DNA from: Chloroflexi bacterium 44-23
Lineage (GTDB): Bacteria; Chloroflexota; Anaerolineae; Anaerolineales; Anaerolineaceae
Length of the DNA stretch: 64,000 bases
Direction of reading: 5' to 3'
Assembly: GCA_001899005.1 (NCBI GenBank)
Contig: MKUW01000028.1
Location: forward strand, 491,163 to 555,162
The notes under the pieces are model-generated. The model was given only the letters and a program-made list of their open reading frames with translations. It did no database searches and was not told the DNA's origin. The position numbers and the translations under genes were made by a program. Shown piece by piece: positions 34,840 to 43,347 of the stretch (the first letter of the stretch is position 1; the number at the start of each line of letters is the position of its first letter).

Positions 34840-34961
34840 AATTGAAAAATGTGGAAGTCAGCCTGAACTTCAGGCTTATTACAGAGAGAAAGTTTACTTG
34901 GTTCCAATTATTGGTTTTTTGTAAGCACAAACCCCGGCTGTGATCCATACCCGGGTTTTTT
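34840..34961 (+). ncRNA. candidate ~120-nt RNA or RNase J attenuator
   Basis: The interval runs from just after a consensus promoter to an intrinsic terminator and holds no reading frame with a start signal. It begins with hairpin AGCCTG-AACTT-CAGGCT (34860-34876 region), then a CCAAT/ATTGG segment, and ends with AACCC-C-GG paired to CC-C-GGGTT and a run of T. RNase J starts 96 bases later, so this may be a free small RNA or a leader that attenuates RNase J expression. It matches no RNA family I recognise: no T-box or 6S features. Confidence 0.55.
34930..34961 (+). terminator. intrinsic terminator of candidate RNA
   Basis: AACCC (34930-34934) pairs with GGGTT (34953-34957), extended by two inner G-C pairs across one mismatch, and is followed by six T residues. 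Confidence 0.75.
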
Positions 34962-35056
34962 ATTTGTAATTTTTAAATTGAACTTAACACAGATTATCTG
35001 TGAAATTTATTGAAATCAAAATCAGCACATTAATAAAATAAAGGAAAACAATATTT

Positions 35057-36703
35057 ATGAAATCTAATACTTTACGTATTATTCCTCTGGGAGGAATGGG
35101 CGAGGTCGGCCGCAATATGATGGTCTACGAATACAATCACGAGATTCTGATTGTGGATACCGGGCTCATGTTTCCAGAAAACGACATGTTAGGGATTGAC
35201 TACATCATCCCCGATCTGTCCTATTTAAAAAATAAGCGTGATTGGGTAAAAGGCATTGTCATTACCCATGGTCACGAAGATCATACTGGCGCAATCCGCC
35301 ACGTTCTGGATGAAATCCAGGCACCTATTTATGCCACCCCGCTTACCCGAGGTTTGTTAGAGAACAAACTCTCACGTGGCGGTATGCTGGAAAAGGCAGA
35401 TCTGCATACTATTCAAGCCGGGGATACTATCCAAATTGGCAAGTATTTCCGTGTTGATACATTTCACGTCTGTCATTCCATTCCGGATGGGATTGGTCTG
35501 GGCATTGAAACACCGGCGGGATTAGTTGTCCACTCTGGTGACTACAAATTTGATCATACACCAGCCGATAACTGGCCAAGCGATTATGCCAAACTGGCAG
35601 AATTCTCCAAACGAGGTGTTTTGGCACTTCTGGCAGATTCCACCAATGCGGAACGCCCTGGTTGGACACCCTCTGAACGGGTCATTGAACCGGCGCTCGA
35701 AAAGGTTTTTAGCGAAGCAAAAGATCGCATTATTATTGCCAGCTTCGCTTCATTGGTTTCACGCATGCAGCAGGTCGCCAATACAGCCATTAAGTTTAAT
35801 CGGAAAATGGCATTCGCCGGCACCAGCATGCAAGACAACGCTAAAATTGCCCGTACACTCGGCTATCTCGAGGTCTCAGATGAATTGATCATTCCGTTGG
35901 ATCAAGCCTTAACCATGCCGAAATCCAAAATTGTTATCATGTGCACAGGCTCACAAGGCGAACCAACTTCCATTTTAGGTCGTCTGGCGATTGGTCGTAA
36001 CCGCAGTTTTGATGTAATTCAAGGCGATACGATTGTGCTCTCATCGCATCCCATCCCTGGCAATGAGGAAGCAGTCAGCCGCACGATTAACCGCCTTTTT
36101 GAGCGAGGTGCCAATGTGATCTATGAAGCAATCGCACCGGTGCATGTTTCTGGTCACGCCAGCCAGGAAGAGATGAAGTTACTGATGCATCTTACCAATC
36201 CCAAGTATTTCATTCCAATTCATGGTGAGCTGCGCCATCTGGTGCAGCATGCCCGCCTGGCAAAGCAGATTGGCATTCCTGAAGAAAATATCTCGGTGGT
36301 TCAAAACGGCCAATCCGTTGAGTTTTCAGAAGGCAAAATGCGCATGGGCGCTTCCGTACCCGGCAGTTACATCTTCGTGGATGGCGCTAATGTGGGTGAC
36401 ATCAGCCCCGATGTTATGCGCGAACGTGAGATGATGGCACAGGAAGGTGTTGTCATGGTCAACCTGATATTCGGTTCAAAAGGCAAGCTTTCCTGCGAAC
36501 CACAGATTAACACACGCGGATTCTTAATGAGCCGTGATGAAGAAGAGTTGAAAACAATCACACGCGTTAAAATTCAGGATGCGCTGGCACACGCCAACGG
36601 CAACTTGCAAAAAGACGTGGAAAAAGCGGTACGGAATGCACTTTATAGTGAAACACGCCGGCGACCACTCGTGCTGGTCACTGTTTGTGAAACAAATCAA
36701 TAA
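35057..36703 (+). CDS. rnj: ribonuclease J
   Basis: A 548-residue beta-CASP metallo-RNase of normal family length. The MBL motif is THGHEDHTG, with further metal ligands in VCHSIPD and VHSGDYKFD. The beta-CASP motifs follow (DSTNAERPG, FASLVSRMQQ, CTGSQGEP, SSHPIPGNE, VSGHAS). A C-terminal domain begins near residue 450. It processes and degrades RNA as a 5'-exonuclease and endonuclease. AAGGA precedes the ATG at a somewhat long distance. The upstream terminator suggests that its expression may be attenuated. Confidence 0.95.
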   Translation: MKSNTLRIIPLGGMGEVGRNMMVYEYNHEILIVDTGLMFPENDMLGIDYIIPDLSYLKNKRDWVKGIVITHGHEDHTGAIRHVLDEIQAPIYATPLTRGLLENKLSRGGMLEKADLHTIQAGDTIQIGKYFRVDTFHVCHSIPDGIGLGIETPAGLVVHSGDYKFDHTPADNWPSDYAKLAEFSKRGVLALLADSTNAERPGWTPSERVIEPALEKVFSEAKDRIIIASFASLVSRMQQVANTAIKFNRKMAFAGTSMQDNAKIARTLGYLEVSDELIIPLDQALTMPKSKIVIMCTGSQGEPTSILGRLAIGRNRSFDVIQGDTIVLSSHPIPGNEEAVSRTINRLFERGANVIYEAIAPVHVSGHASQEEMKLLMHLTNPKYFIPIHGELRHLVQHARLAKQIGIPEENISVVQNGQSVEFSEGKMRMGASVPGSYIFVDGANVGDISPDVMREREMMAQEGVVMVNLIFGSKGKLSCEPQINTRGFLMSRDEEELKTITRVKIQDALAHANGNLQKDVEKAVRNALYSETRRRPLVLVTVCETNQ

Positions 36704-36946
36704 TCATGATCTAACCTCACCACACAATCTTATTTCTTCCAGAAAGATTGCAGAAAAATAGGTTTCTAAACAGGTGAAGGAGCTGCTCGAATTTTTTCAA
36801 TATACTTTTAGGTATAAATTCGTTGCTCTTTCGCCTTTATTACAAAAAATTCTTTTTAACACCTTCCCAGTATTAAAATGGATAAAGTAGTAGAATTATT
36901 AAAGTCTGCAATATATTAATTCAACCAAAGGTGGAAACAAACAATA

Positions 36947-37597
36947 GTGGAACCCATGGTGCGTTGTCCTCATTGCGGTCTCTATCATACGGCTGCGACT
37001 GAATACTGCCCTGAAAAAGGCCTCCCAATTTATGCACCCCAACGAGTGGAGACTCACAGCAAACGCAACTTGCTGTGGGTTGTGATTGTTTTGGCCATCG
37101 TTGCCCTGACTGCTTGTGTTTTGGCTGCTATCAACTTAATTCCGCGCTTTATCAAACCTGGTAATGGAAATGCAAATCAGGTGCCAATCATTGTTCCAAC
37201 ATTAACGCTGGCGCCGCTTTCCACCCGCTTGCCGCTGCTTGAAACTGCTATAACGGAAATCACAGAGGTACCAACCGTCACAGAAACGCTGGCGCCAAGC
37301 CCTACTATTCAACCTTGGCAAGCTTGCCCGGATTCTCCATACCTTTCTCAGCTTCAACCCGGTATGAATGCCAAAATCGCCCTTGACCCACCGTTACCAA
37401 ATCGCGTCCGTGATAAACCCAGCATCGATTCCAACATTATTGGTTACATTGATCCAGGCGGCGAAGTCGAGATTTTGGAAGGTCCTTCTTGCGCACAAGG
37501 ATGGACCTGGTGGAAAGTAAAGTCAGTTAACAGCAGTTTGACAGGTTGGACAGCTGAAGGTGATAAAGACGGATATTGGCTGATTCCAATCGAATGA
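36947..37597 (+). CDS. zinc-ribbon, single-helix, SH3-like domain protein
   Basis: A 216-residue bitopic protein. A short N-terminal zinc-ribbon-like segment (CPHC...YCPEKG), one transmembrane helix at about residues 44-66, a Thr/Pro-rich linker, then a bacterial SH3-like domain (about 130-216) with RVRDKPSIDSNIIGYI and GWTWWKV. Such SH3 domains bind cell-wall peptides or ligands. The start is GTG, with AAGGTGG upstream. Its TGA lies in the ribosome-binding site of the following GntR-type gene, so the two are close-coupled. Confidence 0.78.
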   Translation: MEPMVRCPHCGLYHTAATEYCPEKGLPIYAPQRVETHSKRNLLWVVIVLAIVALTACVLAAINLIPRFIKPGNGNANQVPIIVPTLTLAPLSTRLPLLETAITEITEVPTVTETLAPSPTIQPWQACPDSPYLSQLQPGMNAKIALDPPLPNRVRDKPSIDSNIIGYIDPGGEVEILEGPSCAQGWTWWKVKSVNSSLTGWTAEGDKDGYWLIPIE

Positions 37598-37607
37598 GGA
37601 ATCCCTG

Positions 37608-38702
37608 GTGGATGAAACCTACCTTTACCAACAAATAGCAGAAACCTTACGGAAGGAAATCCTGGCAGGAACGCGTAAACCGGGCGAAAAATTACCTACC
37701 GTTCGCAATATGACCACCTTCTGGAATTGCACAGCGGGAACTGTTCAGCGCGCTTATAAAATATTAGCCAAACAAGGCTTGATCCAATCACGTCCCGGTC
37801 AGGGTACCCACGTAGCCACTGTCCCGGAATTAAAAGAAATAATGCCCTTACGACGCGCAACGCTCTTTAATCGCACGGAAAACTTCCTGCTGGAATCAAT
37901 TTCCGCGGGTTATTCCCAAAATGAAATTGAGCTGGCCATGCGCATGGCTCTCGATCGCTGGCGGGTTGTCAAAAAAGAGATTCAATCCACCCAAGAAAAT
38001 GTGATCCGTTATGCCGGCAGCAATGATATTGCAATCGCATGGATATCCGCTCATTTTAGTGAAATCCTGCCCTCCTTCCAGCTTTCTTTACAATTTGGGG
38101 GCAGTTTGGGTGGTTTAATTGCTTTGGCGGAAGGAAAAGCTGATATCGCTGGCTCACACCTGTGGGATGAGGTCAGCCAGGACTATAACATTCCTTACAT
38201 TGAGCGTATTCTGCCTGGGAAAAAGACTGCCCTGGTTACCTTAGCCCAGCGCCAGCTTGGTTTAATTGTGCCGCGAGAAAATCCATTAAATATTAGCGGC
38301 CTTCATGACCTGGTGAGACCTGAGATTCGTTTTGTTAACCGCCAATCCGGCTCAGGTACACGGGTTTGGTTGGATTCACGATTACACGATCTTTCCATTC
38401 CTACCGGTCTTATTCAAGGTTATAACAACGATAAATTTACTCATACCGATGTCGCGCGCAGCATAGTGGACGACCATGCCAATACCGGAATCGGTCTGAA
38501 AGCAGCCGCCAACGCTTTTGATCTTGGTTTTGTAGACCTGACTTCTGAATGCTTTGAGCTGGTTATCCCCTTCGAAATACTACAACAACCGGCCGTAAAA
38601 GATTTCATCGCATGGCTGGCTACCCAGGAAGCTCATAATGCAATTGATGCCATCGAAGGCTATGATGCTTCTCAAACCGGCCAAATTCGCTGGATTAATT
38701 AA
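37608..38702 (+). CDS. GntR-type regulator fused to periplasmic-binding-like domain
   Basis: A 364-residue one-component regulator. Residues 1-75 are a GntR winged helix (LAGTRKPGEKLPTVRNM, GTVQRAYKILAKQGLIQSRPGQGT). From about 120 to 360 there is a PBP-like domain of the PF12727 type used in molybdate/tungstate-type or substrate-sensing regulators (GSLGGLIALAEGKADIAGSHLWD, FVNRQSGSGTRVWLD, TDVARSIVDDHANTGIGL). A fusion of GntR DNA binding with this sensing domain is uncommon. The start is GTG with GAGGA seven bases upstream. Seventeen bases later comes a PfkB kinase; ligand not known. Confidence 0.8.
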   Translation: MDETYLYQQIAETLRKEILAGTRKPGEKLPTVRNMTTFWNCTAGTVQRAYKILAKQGLIQSRPGQGTHVATVPELKEIMPLRRATLFNRTENFLLESISAGYSQNEIELAMRMALDRWRVVKKEIQSTQENVIRYAGSNDIAIAWISAHFSEILPSFQLSLQFGGSLGGLIALAEGKADIAGSHLWDEVSQDYNIPYIERILPGKKTALVTLAQRQLGLIVPRENPLNISGLHDLVRPEIRFVNRQSGSGTRVWLDSRLHDLSIPTGLIQGYNNDKFTHTDVARSIVDDHANTGIGLKAAANAFDLGFVDLTSECFELVIPFEILQQPAVKDFIAWLATQEAHNAIDAIEGYDASQTGQIRWIN

Positions 38703-38718
38703 TTTACAACTTTAGTAA

Positions 38719-39639
38719 ATGAGCACAGTTCTGGTATCCGGGTTAATAAATATCGAAACCACTTTACGTGTGGATCAATTTCCTATTCCCTATTTTCCGG
38801 TTACTTATCCTTTTCATCAAATCAACACAACAGTCGCCGGGGTGGGCTTTAATATCAGCAAAGCATTGGCAACCCTCGGCAATCAAGTGCAGCTTCTTTC
38901 CATCATTGGATCCGATTTTTATAGCGACATAATTCGCCAAACGTATAACCAACTTGGACTTTCAGAAGTCGGAATTCTCTCGCTGGTTGAAAAAACTGCT
39001 CAATCAATCGTCCTTTACGATTCTCAAGGAAATCGCCAGATTTATACTGATTTAAAAGATATTCAGGATCAGACCTATCCCGCGCAGACATTTGAAGAAA
39101 AATCTGCCGGTTGTGATATCTGTGTGTTATCCAATATCAATTTCTCACGACCACTGCTACCGCTGGCAAAAGCCAGGAACATCCCGATTGCCTGTGATGT
39201 GCACGCCATTCGCGATCTGGAAGATGCATACAACCGGGATTTTATACAGTATGCGGATATTCTCTTCTGCAGTCATGAGAACCTGGCATTTGCTCCGCAA
39301 GAGCTTATCCGGCAGCTATGGTCACGTTTCCAAACTCCCTTATGTGTGATCGGTTTGGGGGCTGAAGGCGCTTTGTTAGGTATCCGCCAACAGCAGAAGC
39401 TTGAGCATTTTCCAATTGTAAGCACCCGGCCGATTGTCAACACAATTGGGGCTGGTGACGCGCTCTTTTCTGCTTTTTTGGATGGATTTCTCCAGGGATT
39501 GAGTCCACAAAAGTCACTGGAACGTGCCATGCTATTTGCATCCTATAAAATCGGTGCACGTGGAGCTGCCGAGGGATTTCTCACCCAGATTGAGCTGGAT
39601 GATCTTGTTCTTAAGCTCAACTCATTTCATCAACCATAG
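38719..39639 (+). CDS. PfkB-family carbohydrate kinase
   Basis: A 306-residue ribokinase-fold kinase. N-terminal sugar-binding segment VAGVGFNISKALATLG, nucleotide/anion-hole motif NTIGAGDALFSAFLDGFL with the catalytic Asp, and VIGLGAEGAL before it. The family phosphorylates sugars, nucleosides or aminosugars; substrate not resolvable. It follows the GntR-PBP regulator by 16 bases, so the regulator likely senses a related compound. No second enzyme of a pathway is present. Confidence 0.82.
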   Translation: MSTVLVSGLINIETTLRVDQFPIPYFPVTYPFHQINTTVAGVGFNISKALATLGNQVQLLSIIGSDFYSDIIRQTYNQLGLSEVGILSLVEKTAQSIVLYDSQGNRQIYTDLKDIQDQTYPAQTFEEKSAGCDICVLSNINFSRPLLPLAKARNIPIACDVHAIRDLEDAYNRDFIQYADILFCSHENLAFAPQELIRQLWSRFQTPLCVIGLGAEGALLGIRQQQKLEHFPIVSTRPIVNTIGAGDALFSAFLDGFLQGLSPQKSLERAMLFASYKIGARGAAEGFLTQIELDDLVLKLNSFHQP

Positions 39640-39720
39640 CCAGGTCATAATTTCCTGCTCAGGCTGGCATAGTACTTGCTCCTTTAGATACAAGGTTAAC
39701 TATTCAAGAGGAGGCAAGCG

Positions 39721-40041
39721 ATGAAACGTTCGTATTGGATTGGTCTATTAGTTCTGATCCTGGCCGTTACCGCAATTAGCGGTTGCAAGCCAAAAGCTAA
39801 AGATGCTGGTGAAATTCCAGCTATAGAAAAAATAGTCCCACAAACGGTGGAATATCTGACTATTACTGCTCGTTGCGGATGGGATCAAAGCACGTCTGAT
39901 CTAGTCTGCATGTTACAAGACGGCCATCAGACCTACATTGGTGACTTGATCACCAACCAGGCAATGCATGGTTGGGAACTTAACACGATCGCCCACGGTG
40001 AGGCGGATGTATTTGTTTTCCAACGGCCGTATTCCAAATAG
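39721..40041 (+). CDS. small lipoprotein
   Basis: A 106-residue lipoprotein with lipobox ISGC (Cys22) and a short mature domain that resembles DUF4177-like folds in its end: AMHGWELNTIAHGEADVFVFQRP. Three further Cys are in the mature part (for example RCGWDQS and LVCML). AGAGGAGG lies just before the ATG. Monocistronic with its own terminator. Function unknown. Confidence 0.7.
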   Translation: MKRSYWIGLLVLILAVTAISGCKPKAKDAGEIPAIEKIVPQTVEYLTITARCGWDQSTSDLVCMLQDGHQTYIGDLITNQAMHGWELNTIAHGEADVFVFQRPYSK

Positions 40042-40094
40042 ATAGGCTGAAGCATCTCAATAGATCAATACGGCTTTATCACCATAAAAACAAC

Positions 40095-40129
40095 AAACAT
40101 GTGGCAAAAACCGCATGTTTTTGTTTTTC
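40095..40129 (+). terminator. intrinsic terminator after lipoprotein gene
   Basis: AAACATGTGG (40095-40104) pairs with CCGCATGTTT (40111-40120) across a CAAAAA loop, with one G-U pair, and runs into a T-rich tract. Confidence 0.8.
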
Positions 40130-40251
40130 TTATGCAAATAAATTGCCTTGCAATAGACCGGACTTTTTAGATTCGCTTATAATTAATTTATCATTTCCTT
40201 TTATCCGTAACTCCACCATTTACAACCAGGTGTCATAAAGAGGAGAAAACA

Positions 40252-41028
40252 ATGAAAATGTTTTCAATTACCCCAATGAAAACTCTTTTTACTTACCCAT
40301 TTCAAGATCCCAAAGCTGGCAATAAATTACTGATCGGAAGCTTGCTCATCTTTGCAAATTTTATTATCCCCATTATTCCAGCCATTATCATAGTCGGTTA
40401 TGCAGCCAGAATTGCCCGCAATGTCATTGATGGAGATGGCGAACTGGCTCTCCCTGAATGGGATAATTGGGGCGATTTTTTTGTCGAGGGGTTTAAGATG
40501 TCAGCGGTAATCCTGATTTACAGCATTCCTGCCTTGCTTATTTTCATGGTTGGAACAGGCTCATATTTCCTCTCGCTATTTGCAATGATTGCTCAGACTT
40601 CCGGTGGTAATGAACCTGGGATAGTGATCATTTTTTATTTCTTCGGTCTGCTTTTAATGATAGCATCCATCGCTCTTGGAATATTGTTGCTCTTCCTGGA
40701 AGGATTGGTTACCCCACCAGCGTTGATGCACATGATTCACAAAAAAAGGTTCGCAGCTGCCTTTGCCATTATAGAATGGTGGCGGATTTTTCGAGACAAT
40801 CTGGCGGGTTTTTTGTTCGTATTTATTGTCGCAGTCGGGTTCACACAGATATTAACCGTGGTGGTGTATCTGGCTTACTACACAGTAATACTCTGCATCA
40901 TCGTACCGTTCATCGCTAGCTTTTTCGGATTCTATACAACCCTGGTTACATTTCCTCTCTTCGCCCAGGCATACAAAGAAGGCCTGCCCGAGAACATTGA
41001 AGAGAAGGAGCTGCTCGCAGAAGATTAA
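40252..41028 (+). CDS. DUF4013 membrane protein
   Basis: A 258-residue polytopic protein with about six helices. Family features are FTYPFQDPKAGNKLLIGSLL at the start, GYAARIARNVIDGDGELALPEWDNWGDFFVEGFK in the first loop (quoted from the family pattern in parts), and FPLFAQAYKEG near the end. This family is widespread in archaea and some bacteria with no assigned function. AGAGGAG precedes the ATG. The GNAT gene follows by 16 bases. Confidence 0.85.
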   Translation: MKMFSITPMKTLFTYPFQDPKAGNKLLIGSLLIFANFIIPIIPAIIIVGYAARIARNVIDGDGELALPEWDNWGDFFVEGFKMSAVILIYSIPALLIFMVGTGSYFLSLFAMIAQTSGGNEPGIVIIFYFFGLLLMIASIALGILLLFLEGLVTPPALMHMIHKKRFAAAFAIIEWWRIFRDNLAGFLFVFIVAVGFTQILTVVVYLAYYTVILCIIVPFIASFFGFYTTLVTFPLFAQAYKEGLPENIEEKELLAED

Positions 41029-41044
41029 GGATGCAACACAATTA

Positions 41045-41488
41045 ATGACGGACATTTTATACCAAAATATGGAATTAGCGGATTATCCCGAGGTCAGCGC
41101 GCTTTGGAAATCAACCGAGAATATTGGTCTCAGCGCTGCGGATCAAATCGATCAAATTGAACGTTTTTTGGTTCGTAACCCGGTTCTATCGTTCGTAGCT
41201 CGTCAAAACCGTCGCTTGGTCGGCGCAGTGTTATGTGGGCATGATGGCCGCCGCGGCGCGATTTATCACCTGGCGGTTGTTGATACGCACCGGCGAAAAG
41301 GGATTGGCCGCCAGCTTGTGCTGCGCTGCTTGCAAGCCTTGCAATCTGCCGGTATCGAACGCTGTCATATCCATGTCTATGCCCAGAACCAATCCGGTAT
41401 CAACTTCTGGCAACATGAGAGCTGGTTCTTAAGGCCAGAATTGGTCTTACTATCAATTGATATTGATAAAAACTCAGCCTACTCCTGA
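41045..41488 (+). CDS. GNAT-family N-acetyltransferase
   Basis: A 147-residue acetyl-CoA-dependent transferase. Motif A is present as LAVVDTHRRKGIGRQLV (residues about 76-92), with an Asn-containing motif B in YAQNQSGINFW. The ATG at 41045 gives a normal-sized GNAT; an in-frame upstream ATG inside the DUF4013 gene is less likely. Substrate unknown. It probably shares a transcript with DUF4013 and converges on the phospholipid genes. Confidence 0.82.
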   Translation: MTDILYQNMELADYPEVSALWKSTENIGLSAADQIDQIERFLVRNPVLSFVARQNRRLVGAVLCGHDGRRGAIYHLAVVDTHRRKGIGRQLVLRCLQALQSAGIERCHIHVYAQNQSGINFWQHESWFLRPELVLLSIDIDKNSAYS

Positions 41489-41489
41489 T

Positions 41490-42176
41490 CTATCCTTTTT
41501 CTTTCGCTTCCTCTTTTGCAATTGAAATTGCGTTGGTGTAGGTGACGACAATATAGATACTATATAGAAGCACAGCCAGGCCAACCAAGACAACATTATA
41601 GATCGAGAACACTCCCCACCGAGTGGCAATACTGGGGTTACCCAAAAAGAAAATCAAAATATTGGTGATAATTAAAATCAGGCGCACTTCTGTCGGCCCT
41701 AAGCCGATATATGAAATGCGGAATTCACCTTTTACATATGTAAGGATGTAAACCAGGTTGGCCATCAACATATATCCTACCAGTGCAATCATTGCTACCC
41801 GAAAATCAACGTAAGGTGAAAGACCGATGCCCATCATTACTATGACTTCACCCAATCCATCCATTGCGTGATCAATAAAAAATCCGTAGCGAGGGCGTTC
41901 GATTTTGCGGTAACGGGCCAAAGTACCATCCAGGCTATCCCCAAACCAGTTAAGCACAATGCCAAAACTTGCCAGCCACAGAAATGCAGCGCTGCGATGT
42001 GCCAGAATATAACTGGCGGCGATCAAGAGAGTCGCGGCAAAACCTGTCATTGTCAAGAGATCCGGAGTAACCCAGGCCGGCATTTTTTTTGCCAGCCAGG
42101 CCAAAGCGGGGCGCTCTAATGGTCCTAACAGGATTTTATTCACGCGGGTATGCTCTTTATTTTGTGTGTCAGTCAT
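41490..42176 (-). CDS. CDP-alcohol phosphatidyltransferase
   Basis: A 228-residue membrane enzyme with the family signature D-x2-DG-x2-AR-x9-G-x3-D-x3-D, read as GDSLDGTLAR...YGFFIDHAMD. It swaps CMP in CDP-diacylglycerol for an alcohol head group. Because it is paired with a LpxL-type acyltransferase, as in the actinobacterial PgsA-acyltransferase-PimA order, an inositol-phosphate or related head group is a reasonable inference but not shown. It is the second gene of the pair, 21 bases after the acyltransferase. Confidence 0.85.
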   Translation of the reverse strand: MTDTQNKEHTRVNKILLGPLERPALAWLAKKMPAWVTPDLLTMTGFAATLLIAASYILAHRSAAFLWLASFGIVLNWFGDSLDGTLARYRKIERPRYGFFIDHAMDGLGEVIVMMGIGLSPYVDFRVAMIALVGYMLMANLVYILTYVKGEFRISYIGLGPTEVRLILIITNILIFFLGNPSIATRWGVFSIYNVVLVGLAVLLYSIYIVVTYTNAISIAKEEAKEKG

Positions 42177-42197
42177 TTAGTAACTCCCTTGCAGATA

Positions 42198-43100
42198 TTA
42201 TGGCATACTTTGTAAAAGTTGCGGCCAAACCGGGTAAAACATTGACCATTGCTCTGGGGCCGATCTGAGATAAGGTTCAGCAACATCCAATACCATCTCT
42301 GTATTCTTAATTAATAGTTCTTCGCGATCCTTATACGGCTTCATTTCCAAATACGGTGATGCTTGCAAAATATAGGTTCCATCACTCTGACGCACGCAGG
42401 CTATTGTGACCACAGGAACATTCGTGCGAATTGCCAACTGGATTGTTGTCACCGGAATATCACTTTCATAACCAAAAAATTTTGGATGGTAATTGGTGGC
42501 TGCCCAGGGACGATCAATACCTGTGATAACAGTTCCATTGTTCTTTAAAAAGCGTGATGCTTCTTGCAAGGCTTCCATGGAAAGTGGTGTTACATGCAAC
42601 CCCTGGCGTTCGCGTAATTCATTGTGATATTTATAACCTTCGTTGGGGTTGGGATAAGACAGTATCTGTGGCTTCATGCCCTGTAAAGCGATCGCATAAC
42701 CGGCCAAATCATAGCCACCCACATGCATTAGAAGTCCAAGACATCCCTGCTTGCCGGATTTTGAATCATCCATAAACTGTCTAAAATTATCATCAAATTT
42801 AACCAATTTCCGGATCGCTTCAGGGTTGCGCATATTATGATAAAAATCGTACATGCAACGACTGTAAGCCAAATAGACTTTCTTAACAGCTACGTCAAGA
42901 GCAACACTGTCCAGGGTCTGATCACTCAACATCCATTGATTAAGTCGGACAGCACGCACCTGATCGGATTTTGTTCTTCTTGCAATAATCCCGGCTGCTG
43001 TTCGAGCAATCCAATAACCAACAGATTGGGGCGTATGTTCACCCAGCCACAAACCCATTTTATTTATCGCTGGCGATAATAAAAAATCCCTTAATTTCAT
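42198..43100 (-). CDS. LpxL/PatA-type lysophospholipid acyltransferase
   Basis: A 300-residue acyltransferase of the HtrB/LpxL superfamily. The HxxxxD catalytic motif is seen in LMHVGGYDLAG, then RERQGLHVTPL and GTVITGIDRPW. In lipid A producers such enzymes acylate KDO-lipids; in actinobacteria the relative acylates phosphatidylinositol mannoside. Chloroflexota generally lack lipid A, so the second role fits better. It leads the two-gene unit. An IS256-type element starts about 120 bases upstream of its start codon, which may have removed the native promoter region. Confidence 0.78.
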   Translation of the reverse strand: MKLRDFLLSPAINKMGLWLGEHTPQSVGYWIARTAAGIIARRTKSDQVRAVRLNQWMLSDQTLDSVALDVAVKKVYLAYSRCMYDFYHNMRNPEAIRKLVKFDDNFRQFMDDSKSGKQGCLGLLMHVGGYDLAGYAIALQGMKPQILSYPNPNEGYKYHNELRERQGLHVTPLSMEALQEASRFLKNNGTVITGIDRPWAATNYHPKFFGYESDIPVTTIQLAIRTNVPVVTIACVRQSDGTYILQASPYLEMKPYKDREELLIKNTEMVLDVAEPYLRSAPEQWSMFYPVWPQLLQSMP

Positions 43101-43279
43101 TCTAAATCCCTATTTTTGCGACAGCTACCAGGTTCAGGGTAGGTAAATTAACAATACCTAGAAATGCTTTTTAATAACTTGTAAAAAGTTAAGTTTTATT
43201 AATAATGATTACGCAACAATTTTTCTGTAAATTCAAACAAGTTATCCGAAAAGTTTATTAAGGTACAGTGAAAACGATG

Positions 43280-43329
43280 AGCTGTGGATATGTGGACACC
43301 GCTTCGCTATTGCCCACATATCCACAGCT
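43280..43329 (-). repeat. 16-bp perfect stem-loop in IS256 element
   Basis: AGCTGTGGATATGTGG (43280-43295) pairs exactly with 43314-43329 around an 18-base loop. It lies just downstream of the transposase stop and could stop transcription leaving the element. Confidence 0.7.
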
Positions 43330-43347
43330 AAGAGCCTACTACTACGG

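Noticed and set aside
34840..34961. T-box, 6S or other known riboswitch assignment for the RNA candidate.
   Set aside because: None of the conserved motifs of those families is visible.
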